Below are positions 9,562-17,151 of a DNA stretch of 64,000 bases, in pieces. The position numbers and the translations under genes were made by a program. Source of the DNA: Pseudomonas sp. TNT3 (GTDB lineage Bacteria; Pseudomonadota; Gammaproteobacteria; Pseudomonadales; Pseudomonadaceae). Each line of letters opens with the position of its first letter. Positions within the stretch are counted from its first letter, which is position 1. The notes below the pieces were generated by a model. It was given only the letters and a program-made list of their open reading frames with translations. It had not been told where the DNA came from and did no database searches. Location of the stretch: positions 1 through 64,000 of the forward strand of contig NZ_WFGV02000004.1 in assembly GCF_010095445.2 (NCBI RefSeq). Reading direction: 5' to 3'.

Positions 9562-10125
9562 TTAATGACGTGGCCAGGCGCTGACAAATTCCGCGAGGTC
9601 GACTTTCTCCGCAGTGCGCGGTTCTTTCTGCGGTGTCCCCAGATAAAGAAACGCGATCACTTCCTCCCCTTCCGCCAGCCCCAACCCTTTGGCCACATGG
9701 GCCGAATACGCCAGCTCACCGGTGCGCCACACCGCGCCGATTCCTTGGGCATAAGCCGCCAGCAGAATCCCGTGGGCTGCACAGCCCGCGGCCAGCAATT
9801 GCTCCGACTTGGGGTATTTGACGTGATCCTGCAAACGCGCGATCACCACGACCACCAACGGCGCACGCAGTGGACCGTTGCGCGCCTTGTCCAACGCAGC
9901 ATCGGACACTTCACTGTCCTGCAGCTTCGCGGCCTCGGCCAGCAGCTCGCCCATTTGCTCGCGCGCTGCGCCTTCGACGGTCAGGAAGCGCCACGGCTGC
10001 AAATGACCATGGTCCGGCGCACGCATGGCGGCGGCAAACAGCACTTCACGCTGCTCTGCGGTCGGTGCCGGCTCGAGCAATCGGGGAACGGAAACACGGT
10101 TGAGCAACGCGTCGAGAGCCTGCAT
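9562..10125 (-). CDS. Nitroreductase family protein (YdjA-like)
   Basis: A 187-aa FMN-dependent nitroreductase-fold oxidoreductase. It resembles E. coli YdjA: AMRAPDHGHLQPWRFLTVEG near residue 33-52 is the flavin-binding start, followed by CAAHGILLAAYAQGIGAVWRTG and the C-terminal FLYLGTPQ. YdjA-type enzymes reduce nitro or related compounds with NAD(P)H, but the native substrate is unknown. It has a strong AAAGGAGG ribosome site, and TAGAAT is visible upstream as a -10. It is divergent from trkH. Confidence 0.93.
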   Translation of the reverse strand: MQALDALLNRVSVPRLLEPAPTAEQREVLFAAAMRAPDHGHLQPWRFLTVEGAAREQMGELLAEAAKLQDSEVSDAALDKARNGPLRAPLVVVVIARLQDHVKYPKSEQLLAAGCAAHGILLAAYAQGIGAVWRTGELAYSAHVAKGLGLAEGEEVIAFLYLGTPQKEPRTAEKVDLAEFVSAWPRH

Positions 10126-10185
10126 CGGCCACCTCCTTTAAAAAATGATTGGCTATTCTAGCGGTAAGTGCCGCGGGGATGCCGG

Positions 10186-10213
10186 TTTACATGCCCTGCC
10201 CCGCGGGTAGAAT
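10186..10213 (+). promoter_or_regulatory. Candidate sigma70 promoter of trkH
   Basis: TTTACA, a 16-bp spacer and TAGAAT lie 35 bp before the trkH start. The match is good for a Pseudomonas housekeeping promoter but is not proof. Confidence 0.5.
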
Positions 10214-10247
10214 GGCGCCCTTCCCTATTTCAGCCCGAGCGGACTTC

Positions 10248-11702
10248 ATGGCGTTGCCGACCTTACGGACAATTGGTTTCATCATCGGCATCTTCCTGAT
10301 CACGCTGGCCATCGCCATGGTCGTGCCCATGGCCACGCTGCTTATCTTTGACCGCACCAGCGACCTGCCATCGTTCCTCTGGGCCAGCATGATCACGTTT
10401 GTCGCCGGCCTGGCCCTGGTCATCCCCGGTCGTCCCGAACACGTGCACCTGCGGCCCCGGGACATGTACCTGCTGACGGTCAGCAGCTGGCTGGTGGTGT
10501 GCATCTTCGCCGCGCTGCCGTTCCTGCTGACCCAACACATCAGTTACACCGACTCGTTCTTCGAGAGCATGTCCGGGATCACCGCCACCGGTGCGACGGT
10601 ACTCAACGGCCTGGACACCATGTCACCCGGCATCCTGATGTGGCGCTCATTGCTGCACTGGATCGGCGGTATCGGCTTTATCGGCATGGCGGTTGCGATT
10701 CTTCCGCTACTGCGTATCGGTGGTATGCGCCTGTTTCAGACGGAGTCTTCGGACCGTTCTGAAAAGGTCATGCCCCGCTCGCATATGGTGGCGCGCCTGA
10801 TCGTGGCGGCCTACGTCGGCATCACCATTCTCGGCAGCCTGGCGTTCTGGTGGGCCGGAATGAGCCCGTTCGACGCGATCAACCACGCGATGTCGGCGAT
10901 CTCCACCGGCGGCTTCTCGACCTCCGACAAATCACTGGCCAACTGGACGCAACCTGCGGTGCACTGGGTAGCGATCGTCATCATGATCCTTGGCAGTCTG
11001 CCGTTCACCCTGTACGTGGCCACGTTACGCGGCAACCGTCGAGCCTTGATCAAAGATCAACAGGTCCAAGGCTTGCTCGGCATGTTGCTGGTGACCTGGC
11101 TGGTACTCGGCACCTGGTACTGGTGGACGACTCAGTTGCACTGGCTGGAGGCCTTGCGGCACGTGGCGCTGAACGTGACGTCGGTGGTGACCACCACGGG
11201 TTTCGCGCTGGGGGATTACAGCCTCTGGGGTAATTTCTCGTTGATGTTGTTCTTCTATTTGGGCTTTGTCGGTGGCTGCTCGGGATCGACCGCCGGCGGG
11301 ATCAAGATTTTCCGCTTCCAGGTGGCCTACATCCTGCTCAAGGCCAACCTTAACCAGTTGATTCATCCACGTGCGGTGATCAAGCAAAAGTACAACGGTC
11401 ACCGTCTCGACGAAGAGATCGTGCGTTCGATTCTGACCTTTTCGTTCTTCTTCGCCATCACCATCTGCGTGATCGCCCTGCTGCTGTCGCTGCTCGGCGT
11501 GGACTGGATGACGGCGTTGACCGGCGCGGCCAGTACCGTGTCAGGCGTCGGCCCGGGGCTCGGCGAGACCATTGGCCCTGCGGGCAATTTCGCGACGCTG
11601 CCGGACGCTGCCAAGTGGATTCTGTCGTTCGGCATGCTGCTGGGCCGACTCGAGATCATTACGGTGTTCGTTCTGTGTATACCGGCGTTTTGGCGTCACT
11701 GA
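10248..11702 (+). CDS. trkH: TrkH family potassium uptake protein
   Basis: A 484-aa K+ channel subunit of the Trk system, which works with the NAD-binding TrkA. It has about ten membrane spans and the four pore loops of the SKT family (for example SGITATGATVL, MSAISTGGFST, TTTGFALGDY, and AASTVSGVGPGLG). The GCSGSTAGGIKIFRF segment is the hallmark around the third pore. The start at 10248 gives MALPTLRTIG; the upstream frame lies outside the family length. Its 3' end overlaps the convergent AraC gene by 44 bp. Confidence 0.96.
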   Translation: MALPTLRTIGFIIGIFLITLAIAMVVPMATLLIFDRTSDLPSFLWASMITFVAGLALVIPGRPEHVHLRPRDMYLLTVSSWLVVCIFAALPFLLTQHISYTDSFFESMSGITATGATVLNGLDTMSPGILMWRSLLHWIGGIGFIGMAVAILPLLRIGGMRLFQTESSDRSEKVMPRSHMVARLIVAAYVGITILGSLAFWWAGMSPFDAINHAMSAISTGGFSTSDKSLANWTQPAVHWVAIVIMILGSLPFTLYVATLRGNRRALIKDQQVQGLLGMLLVTWLVLGTWYWWTTQLHWLEALRHVALNVTSVVTTTGFALGDYSLWGNFSLMLFFYLGFVGGCSGSTAGGIKIFRFQVAYILLKANLNQLIHPRAVIKQKYNGHRLDEEIVRSILTFSFFFAITICVIALLLSLLGVDWMTALTGAASTVSGVGPGLGETIGPAGNFATLPDAAKWILSFGMLLGRLEIITVFVLCIPAFWRH

Positions 11703-12720
11703 CCGGCACAGGCATGCCCGACAGCCGCGCCCGGTATTCGCCTGGAGTGGCGTCGAACCAGCGTCGAAAAGCGCGGAAAAAATTACTCGGATCAGCGAAT
11801 CCCAACAGGTAGGCAATTTCCAGAAGGGTCATGGTCGGTTGCGCCAGGTACTGCTCGGCCAGCTCGCGCCGGGTGTCGTCCAGCAGCGTCTGAAAACTGG
11901 TGCCCTCTTCCTGCAGCCGTCGCTGCAAGGTTCGCTGCGACAGGTGCAGCGTCTGCGCCACGGCATCGCGCTTGGGTTCGCCTTGCGGCAGCAAGCGGCA
12001 CAATACCTGCCGCGCCTTGTGGGTCACGCGGCTCTCCGAAAAGCGCGCCAGGTACTCGCCGGCAAACCGGTCATGCAACAGCGCCATGGCCTCGTTGGCG
12101 GTCGGCAGTGGCGCTTCCATGTCGGCACGCTCGAAGATCAGCGCGTCATACGGCGCGTCGAACACCAGCGGTGCGTGGAAAGCCTGTTTATAGGGTTCAA
12201 GGTTGACGGGGTGAGCCCCCTGAAACATCACTTTGCGCGGTTGCAAGGTGCGCCCGGTAAGCCAGCTGCACAGCCCCAAGGCACAGGCCAGTGACGCTTC
12301 GGCACTTTGCCGGGTCGGCGGCAAATGGTCGCCATGCACCGTCAGAATCAGCGCATACCCCTCATCCAGCAGACGAAAACTCAAGTCGGCACTTTCCGCG
12401 ATGATCCGCTGATAGCGCACCAGCCGCTGAAAGCCCTCGACAAGCGTCTGGCTGGACATCAAGGCGTAGCCCGCGACATGAAAGGAGGCCGGTCGCACCA
12501 CCTTGCCCATGTTCAGGCCGATCGCCGGGTTTCCGGACAGCTCGACCGCACGCTGCCACAGTCGTGTCATGGAATCTTGAGGGAAGCGCGCATCCGGATC
12601 ATTCAGTGATGCGTAGTCGAGCCCTAGCTGCTTGAACAGAACCCGGCAATCCAGGCCGTCCATCTCCAGCGCTTTGACAATCCCCATCGCCCAGCTTGCA
12701 GAAGTCGTTCGTTCGCTCAT
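11659..12720 (-). CDS. AraC-family regulator with arabinose-binding-type N-domain
   Basis: A 353-aa regulator. Residues about 20-205 match the Arabinose_bd-type sensor domain of OruR/ArgR-like AraC proteins (GLDYASLNDPDARFP, NMGKVVRPASFHVAGYALMSS). The C-terminal double helix-turn-helix is clear: LHLSQRTLQRRLQEEGTSFQTLLDDTRRELAEQYL and IAYLLGFADPSNFFRAFRRWFDATPGEYR (seen in pieces). The start at 12720 (MSERTT) is preferred over the upstream ATG for length and spacing. The target genes and ligand are unknown. Its end overlaps trkH. Confidence 0.92.
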   Translation of the reverse strand: MSERTTSASWAMGIVKALEMDGLDCRVLFKQLGLDYASLNDPDARFPQDSMTRLWQRAVELSGNPAIGLNMGKVVRPASFHVAGYALMSSQTLVEGFQRLVRYQRIIAESADLSFRLLDEGYALILTVHGDHLPPTRQSAEASLACALGLCSWLTGRTLQPRKVMFQGAHPVNLEPYKQAFHAPLVFDAPYDALIFERADMEAPLPTANEAMALLHDRFAGEYLARFSESRVTHKARQVLCRLLPQGEPKRDAVAQTLHLSQRTLQRRLQEEGTSFQTLLDDTRRELAEQYLAQPTMTLLEIAYLLGFADPSNFFRAFRRWFDATPGEYRARLSGMPVPVSDAKTPVYTERTP

Positions 12721-12881
12721 GGCGTTTACTGTCTTGGTGAGCCGTCTACCGCGGCAAATTTCCCGAAGGATACTAAAGTGGCGCCCAATGTCACTGGCTG
12801 ATGCCAATGATCACTCTAGACTCAAATAAGCTACCCGCAGAACAACTTGCCGTCAGAACAATAACCACAGAGATCGCAGTC

Positions 12882-13193
12882 GTGGAAAACACCAAGCGTT
12901 TCAACAGCTTCGCTGAGTTCTACCCGTATTACCTCAGCGAACACAGCGACAGTACTTGCCGACGATTGCACTTCATCGGTACGTCGCTGGTTATTTTAAT
13001 CCTGGCGCTGACCATTGCTAAAGGTGCGTGGTGGCTCTTGTTGGCGCTTCCGCTGGCCGGTTACAGCTTCGCCTGGGCCGGGCATTTCTTTTTCGAGAAG
13101 AATCGTCCTGCCACCTTCCAACACCCGCTTTACAGCCTGTTCGGCGATTTCGTCATGTACCGCGACATGATCCTGGGTCGCGTGCCGTTCTAG
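12882..13193 (+). CDS. DUF962 / Mpo1-like protein
   Basis: A 103-aa membrane protein of the DUF962 (Mpo1-like) family. The conserved histidines are in place: YYLSEHSD (H21), RRLHFIGT (H30), WAGHFFFEKNRPATF (H68) and QHPLYSLFGDF (H81), with two hydrophobic helices between. Yeast Mpo1 is an Fe(II) dioxygenase that shortens 2-hydroxy fatty acids; bacterial members are largely untested. The GTG at 12882 gives the family start; an ATG at 12801 would add 27 unrelated residues. It precedes the HD-domain gene by 28 bp, so they are likely one operon. Confidence 0.88.
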   Translation: MENTKRFNSFAEFYPYYLSEHSDSTCRRLHFIGTSLVILILALTIAKGAWWLLLALPLAGYSFAWAGHFFFEKNRPATFQHPLYSLFGDFVMYRDMILGRVPF

Positions 13194-13221
13194 GTGCACA
13201 ACCGTCACACGAGGAAAATCG

Positions 13222-13812
13222 ATGAATGCCAACGCCCGCTTCACCCACATGAAAGACGGCACTCAGGAAGACTGGGCCATTATCGCCGCCGATTTCAGTG
13301 CTTACGCGCGGCAGTTGCCGAAGCGGATCGTGGCGCACCTGACGTTGCTGGAGGGTGATTTCGGTGGCTTCCCTGTGGATCGCCTGACTCATTCCCTGCA
13401 AACCGCCAGCCGCGCCTGGCGCGATGGCCGCGATGAGGAATATGTGGTCTGCGCGTTGCTGCATGACATTGGCGATACGTTGGGTTCCTACAATCATCCG
13501 GACATCGCGGCGGCGATCCTCAAGCCATTTGTCAGCCCGGAAAACCTGTGGATGGTCGAGAAGCACGGGATTTTCCAGGGCTATTACTTCTTTCACCACT
13601 TGGGCATGGACAGGCATTTACGCGAGCAATTCAGCCAGCATCCGCAGTATCAGGCGACGATCGAGTTTTGTGCCAAATACGATGCCGCAGCGTTCGATCC
13701 GGTTTATGACACGCTGCCATTGAGCTTCTTCGAACCGATGTTGGAGCGGCTGTTTGCGCAGCCCAAGAACTCGATCTACAAGGCGGCCATGGAAGAGCAC
13801 GCGCCAGCCTGA
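13222..13812 (+). CDS. HD-domain protein, PhnZ/TmpB-like metal enzyme
   Basis: A 196-aa HD-domain protein. Metal ligands are visible: H57 (THSLQTA), H81-D82 (LLHDIGD), further histidines H115 and H125-H126, and D154 in KYDAAAFDP. The order H...HD...H...H...D together with a C-terminal Tyr/Trp-Asp...Ala..Asp-Pro motif resembles the mixed-valence di-iron oxygenases PhnZ and TmpB rather than ordinary HD phosphohydrolases. This is inference from motif spacing. It has AGGAAAATCG upstream and follows the Mpo1-like gene by 28 bp. Confidence 0.85.
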   Translation: MNANARFTHMKDGTQEDWAIIAADFSAYARQLPKRIVAHLTLLEGDFGGFPVDRLTHSLQTASRAWRDGRDEEYVVCALLHDIGDTLGSYNHPDIAAAILKPFVSPENLWMVEKHGIFQGYYFFHHLGMDRHLREQFSQHPQYQATIEFCAKYDAAAFDPVYDTLPLSFFEPMLERLFAQPKNSIYKAAMEEHAPA

Positions 13813-13834
13813 TTGATTCAGCAGGATCGGCCCC

Positions 13835-13923
13835 ATCGCGGGCAAGCCCGCTCCCACAGTGAGTGAGATAAGCACAGAACTCGAGAGCACCCGAGACACC
13901 TGTGGGAGCGGGCTTGCCCGCGA
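13835..13923. repeat. REP pair (GTGGGAGCGGGCTTGCCCGCG class)
   Basis: Perfect inverted arms CGCGGGCAAGCCCGCTCCCA and TGGGAGCGGGCTTGCCCGCG lie between the HD-domain gene and the convergent metallophosphoesterase gene. Confidence 0.9.
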
Positions 13924-13956
13924 AGAAGCCCTTTCAGACACTGCATATTTATCAGG

Positions 13957-14772
13957 CTATGCTGGCTCTGAAATCTTCACCGCCTTCAGCTCGGCCTCCC
14001 GTGCCTGCGCGTCCGCCAACCGATACAACTCGATCGACCCGTCCCAATGCTCGATCAACGCCGTGCATGACTCCACCCAATCCCCGCAATTGAGGTAATC
14101 CACCCCGCCGACCTTGCGGATCTCGGCATGGTGGATGTGCCCGCATACCACACCGTGCAACTCGCGCTTCACACACTCATGGGCGATGGCTTCTTCGAAG
14201 TCGCTGATGAAGCTGACCGCTGTTTTAACTTTGTGTTTGAGGTAGGCCGACAACGACCAATACCCGTAGCCGTAACGTGCACGCCAATGGTTGAGCCAGC
14301 GGTTGAGGGTCAGGGTGAATTCGTAAGCCGAGTCGCCGAGAAAGGCCAGCCAACGGTGATAGCGGGTGATCACATCGAACTGATCACCGTGGATCACCAA
14401 CAGATGTCGACCGTCGGCCGTGACGTGCACCGCCTCGTCCACCAGATGGATGTTGCCCAGGATCAGCTTGGAATACCGGCGCAGGAACTCGTCGTGATTA
14501 CCGGTGACGTAGATCACTTCGGTGCCGCGCTTGCTCATCGTCAGCAACCGTCGAATCACATTGGTGTGCGCCTGAGGCCAATACATGCCGCCGCGCAGTT
14601 TCCAGCCATCGATGATGTCACCGACCAGGTAGATTTTGTCCGTGTGGTAGCGCTTGAGAAACTGCGACAAGTGCTCGGCCTGGCAATCCCGGGTACCCAG
14701 GTGCACGTCGGAAATCCACAAGGTACGCACACGCTGCTTGCCACTGGGTTTGACGAACTCTGCGCTGGTCAT
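13957..14772 (-). CDS. Metallophosphoesterase, UDP-2,3-diacylglucosamine diphosphatase-like
   Basis: A 271-aa calcineurin-type phosphoesterase. The five metal motifs are in order: WISDVHLGT, LVGDIIDGW, VTGNHDEFL, VIHGDQFD and CGHIHHAEI. It resembles the LpxH2-like proteins of Pseudomonas that are often annotated as lipid A UDP-2,3-diacylglucosamine hydrolases, but it is longer than LpxH, and a true LpxH is expected elsewhere in the genome. The ATG at 14772 has GAGGG at good spacing; the TTG two codons upstream is not needed. It is divergent from the AraC-like gene. Confidence 0.88.
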   Translation of the reverse strand: MTSAEFVKPSGKQRVRTLWISDVHLGTRDCQAEHLSQFLKRYHTDKIYLVGDIIDGWKLRGGMYWPQAHTNVIRRLLTMSKRGTEVIYVTGNHDEFLRRYSKLILGNIHLVDEAVHVTADGRHLLVIHGDQFDVITRYHRWLAFLGDSAYEFTLTLNRWLNHWRARYGYGYWSLSAYLKHKVKTAVSFISDFEEAIAHECVKRELHGVVCGHIHHAEIRKVGGVDYLNCGDWVESCTALIEHWDGSIELYRLADAQAREAELKAVKISEPA

Positions 14773-14907
14773 GGGCAACCCTCTGCGATTGTTTTTGCAA
14801 CTGTGCGCCGGCCGGGTGAACCGTCCATGACAGGTGCGCGTCAGTCCTGTGACAGCGCGCTGCAGTGACCTCGGTGTAGACTGACAACCTTGCCCGGGAG
14901 ACCTGCG

Positions 14908-15666
14908 ATGAGACCGATCCTCACGCTACGCCACTACACAGAAGACCTGATTGTCCACAGCCACGACCACGCGCAACTGGTGTTCGGCCTGTCGGGCGCG
15001 CTGGATTTCGAAGTTGGCGGGCATGGCAGTCAGGTGGTCCAGCAGAGTTTTGTGGTGGTGCCGTCGGGCTTTCACCATGCCTGCGGCAGCGCCAATGGCA
15101 GTCGGTGCCTGGTGCTCGATGTGCCGAGCGATCAATGGGTTTCACAGTCCCTGGGTGAACACGCCGAAGCCAGCCGGCGGCTACTCGACAACGCCGGACG
15201 CCTGCCACTCGATGCGGGACAGAGTCAGTTGGTGAGCTGGCTGGCGGGAAGCCAGGTCAACGATCCGGTGATCGCGCAACAAGGCGCGGTGCTGTTGCTA
15301 GCCAGCCTCAATAACGCCAGGCCCGAGACCGTAGGTGGCCGGCGTCTGCCCTACGCTGCGCTGAACGCACACATCGATCAGCACGCGGCTTACCCGTTGC
15401 AAGTGGCCGACCTCGCCCGCGTTGCCGGTTTGTCCAGCGCCCGGTTGCATGCACGGTTTGTTGCCGAATGCGGACAGACGCCGATGGAATACATACGCAG
15501 CCGACGCCTGCACCGGGCCGTCGACTTGTTACGTGGGTCGGCGTTGCCCATTGGCGAGATCGCCAGTCAGGTTGGCTACAGCTCTCAAAGTGCCTTCGCG
15601 GCAGCGGTGCTGAGGGAATTTGGCGCCTCGCCCGGGGCATTGCGACGCGAGGCTGGCGACAAATGA
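14908..15666 (+). CDS. AraC-family regulator with cupin N-domain
   Basis: A 252-aa regulator. The N-terminal cupin sensor has HSHDHAQLVFGLSGAL and QSFVVVPSGFHHAC. The C-terminal AraC domain has LQVADLARVAGLSSARLHARF, the recognition segment RRLHRAVDLLRGSALPIGEIA and SQVGYSSQSAFAAAVLREFGASPGALR. The start at 14908 follows GGGAG; a TTG six codons earlier is an alternative. A REP element separates it from the EamA exporter gene on the same strand, which is its most likely target. That link is inferred from position. Confidence 0.9.
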   Translation: MRPILTLRHYTEDLIVHSHDHAQLVFGLSGALDFEVGGHGSQVVQQSFVVVPSGFHHACGSANGSRCLVLDVPSDQWVSQSLGEHAEASRRLLDNAGRLPLDAGQSQLVSWLAGSQVNDPVIAQQGAVLLLASLNNARPETVGGRRLPYAALNAHIDQHAAYPLQVADLARVAGLSSARLHARFVAECGQTPMEYIRSRRLHRAVDLLRGSALPIGEIASQVGYSSQSAFAAAVLREFGASPGALRREAGDK

Positions 15667-15736
15667 CGCGAGTCTGGCGACAGACGCGGTGAAGCAAGCA
15701 CAGTTAATGTAGCAACTGACGCGACTCGGCCCGCCC

Positions 15737-15870
15737 CTTGTAGCAGCTGGCGGAGCCTGCGTTCGGCTGCGAAGCAGTCGTGAAATCAAACTCCGCGGTC
15801 TTCTATTAGATTTCATATGCAATCGACGACTGCTTCGCAGCCGAACGCAGGCTCCGCCAGCTGCTACAGG
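15737..15870. repeat. REP pair (TGTAGCAGCTGGCGGAGCCTGCG class)
   Basis: Long inverted arms CTTGTAGCAGCTGGCGGA and CCGCCAGCTGCTACAGG with inner inverted GCTTCGCAGCCGAACGC segments, between the AraC and EamA genes. The whole could fold into one extended cruciform. Confidence 0.9.
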
Positions 15871-15907
15871 TTTCAGTTTGTAGCTCAAAATTCAGCAAGG
15901 ATTTGCA

Positions 15908-16801
15908 ATGACTCCCCGTACTGCCCTTGGCGCCCTGCACATCGGCGCATTGATGTTCGGCCTGACCGGTGTGTTCGGCAAACTCGCCGCGGCCTCTCCC
16001 GCCGTCATCGTTTTCGGTCGCGCGGCTTTCGCGGTACTGGCACTGGCGGTGTTTGCTCGATTCGCCAGTGATACACCGTGGCGCAAACTCCAAGCGGTGG
16101 ACTGGCGTCGACTGCTGCTCAGCGGCTTGTTGCTGGCCGGACACTGGGTGAGTTTTTTCATCGCCGTGAAAGTCGCCGGGGTGGCGATTGCCACCTTGGG
16201 TTTCGCCAGCTTCCCGGCATTCACGGTGATCCTCGAAGGACTGATTTTCCGCGAACGCATTCGCGCCAACGAAATCCTGCTGGTGGTGCTGGTGAGTGTC
16301 GGACTGGTGTTGGTCACGCCTGACTTCGATCTGGCCAGCGGAGCTACCACAGGCCTGTTGTGGGCCATCGCGTCCGGCTTGCTGTTCGCCCTGCTTTCAT
16401 TGACCAACCGCGCCAGCTCGGGGCGCATCCCGCCGGTCCAGGCCGCCCTGTGTCAGAACGTGGTGGTCGCGCTGTGCCTGCTGCCGGTTGCGGCACCGCA
16501 ATTGAGCGAAGTCCGCGTCCTGGACTGGCTGTGGATCGGGCTGCTCGGGGTGTTCTGCACAGGCGTCGCTCACAGCCTGTTCGTTGCCAGCCTCGCGGTG
16601 ATCAAGGCACGCACCGCTGCGGTGGTGTTTGCCCTGGAGCCGGTCTATGGCATTACCGTGGCATGGCTGCTGTTCGATGAAAATCCGACGCTGCGCATGC
16701 TGTTCGGCGGTGCGCTGATCATTTTGGCGATCGTGGTATCGAGCCGGCTTTCAGGCGGATCAAACAAGAAGGTCGTCGCAGCAGAGGCCGCGTCTCACTG
16801 A
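15908..16801 (+). CDS. EamA/DMT-superfamily transporter
   Basis: A 297-aa drug/metabolite transporter with ten predicted helices in two EamA repeats. The first repeat starts LGALHIGALMFGLTGVFGK, and the end of the second carries FALEPVYGITVAWLLFDENPTLRMLFGGALIILAI (seen in pieces). Such proteins export amino acids or metabolites, but the substrate cannot be told from sequence. It follows an AraC-type gene in the same direction. Its last 7 bp overlap the convergent SelW-like gene. Confidence 0.92.
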   Translation: MTPRTALGALHIGALMFGLTGVFGKLAAASPAVIVFGRAAFAVLALAVFARFASDTPWRKLQAVDWRRLLLSGLLLAGHWVSFFIAVKVAGVAIATLGFASFPAFTVILEGLIFRERIRANEILLVVLVSVGLVLVTPDFDLASGATTGLLWAIASGLLFALLSLTNRASSGRIPPVQAALCQNVVVALCLLPVAAPQLSEVRVLDWLWIGLLGVFCTGVAHSLFVASLAVIKARTAAVVFALEPVYGITVAWLLFDENPTLRMLFGGALIILAIVVSSRLSGGSNKKVVAAEAASH

Positions 16802-17082
16802 GTCCGATCGTTGTGGCCCAGATCGCGGTCCGGATCAATCCGGTCACGGACGCGCTGCTTCAATACTTTGGCCTCGGGAAAACCGCCGTCGGCCTTGCGC
16901 TCCCAGAGCTGTACATCGTCACAGAAGATGTGAAAGACCCCACCGGTACCGGGCACCAGCGACACTTTTCCCAGGTCATCGCCAAAGGTACTGAGCAGTT
17001 CCTGCGCCAGCCAGGCGGCGCGCAGGAGCCACTGACACTGCGTGCAATAAGTGATGATGATTTCCGGTTTACTTGCGGTCAT
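16795..17082 (-). CDS. SelT/SelW/SelH-family thioredoxin-like protein
   Basis: A 95-aa Rdx-family protein with the redox motif CTQC (residues 13-16) in IITYCTQCQWLLRAAWLAQELL, and the family end VPGTGGVFHIFCDDVQLWERKADGGFPE. It has cysteine where animal homologues carry selenocysteine. The ATG at 17082 has AGGAG upstream; the longer frame above it is the antisense of the patatin gene. It shares a palindromic promoter region with plpD. The redox partner is unknown. Confidence 0.93.
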   Translation of the reverse strand: MTASKPEIIITYCTQCQWLLRAAWLAQELLSTFGDDLGKVSLVPGTGGVFHIFCDDVQLWERKADGGFPEAKVLKQRVRDRIDPDRDLGHNDRTQ

Positions 17083-17110
17083 GATCGAGAAAACTCCTGA
17101 GTCAGAGGGC

Positions 17111-17127
17111 GCCGCTATAATAGCGGC
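17111..17127. promoter_or_regulatory. Palindromic -10 region between SelW-like gene and plpD
   Basis: GCCGCTA-TAA-TAGCGGC is a near-perfect palindrome whose centre reads TATAAT on the plus strand and TATTAT on the minus strand, so it can serve as -10 for both divergent genes. A T6 run follows on the plus strand. Confidence 0.45.
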
Positions 17128-17151
17128 CTTTTTTCGCTCGTCCCGAGATTC

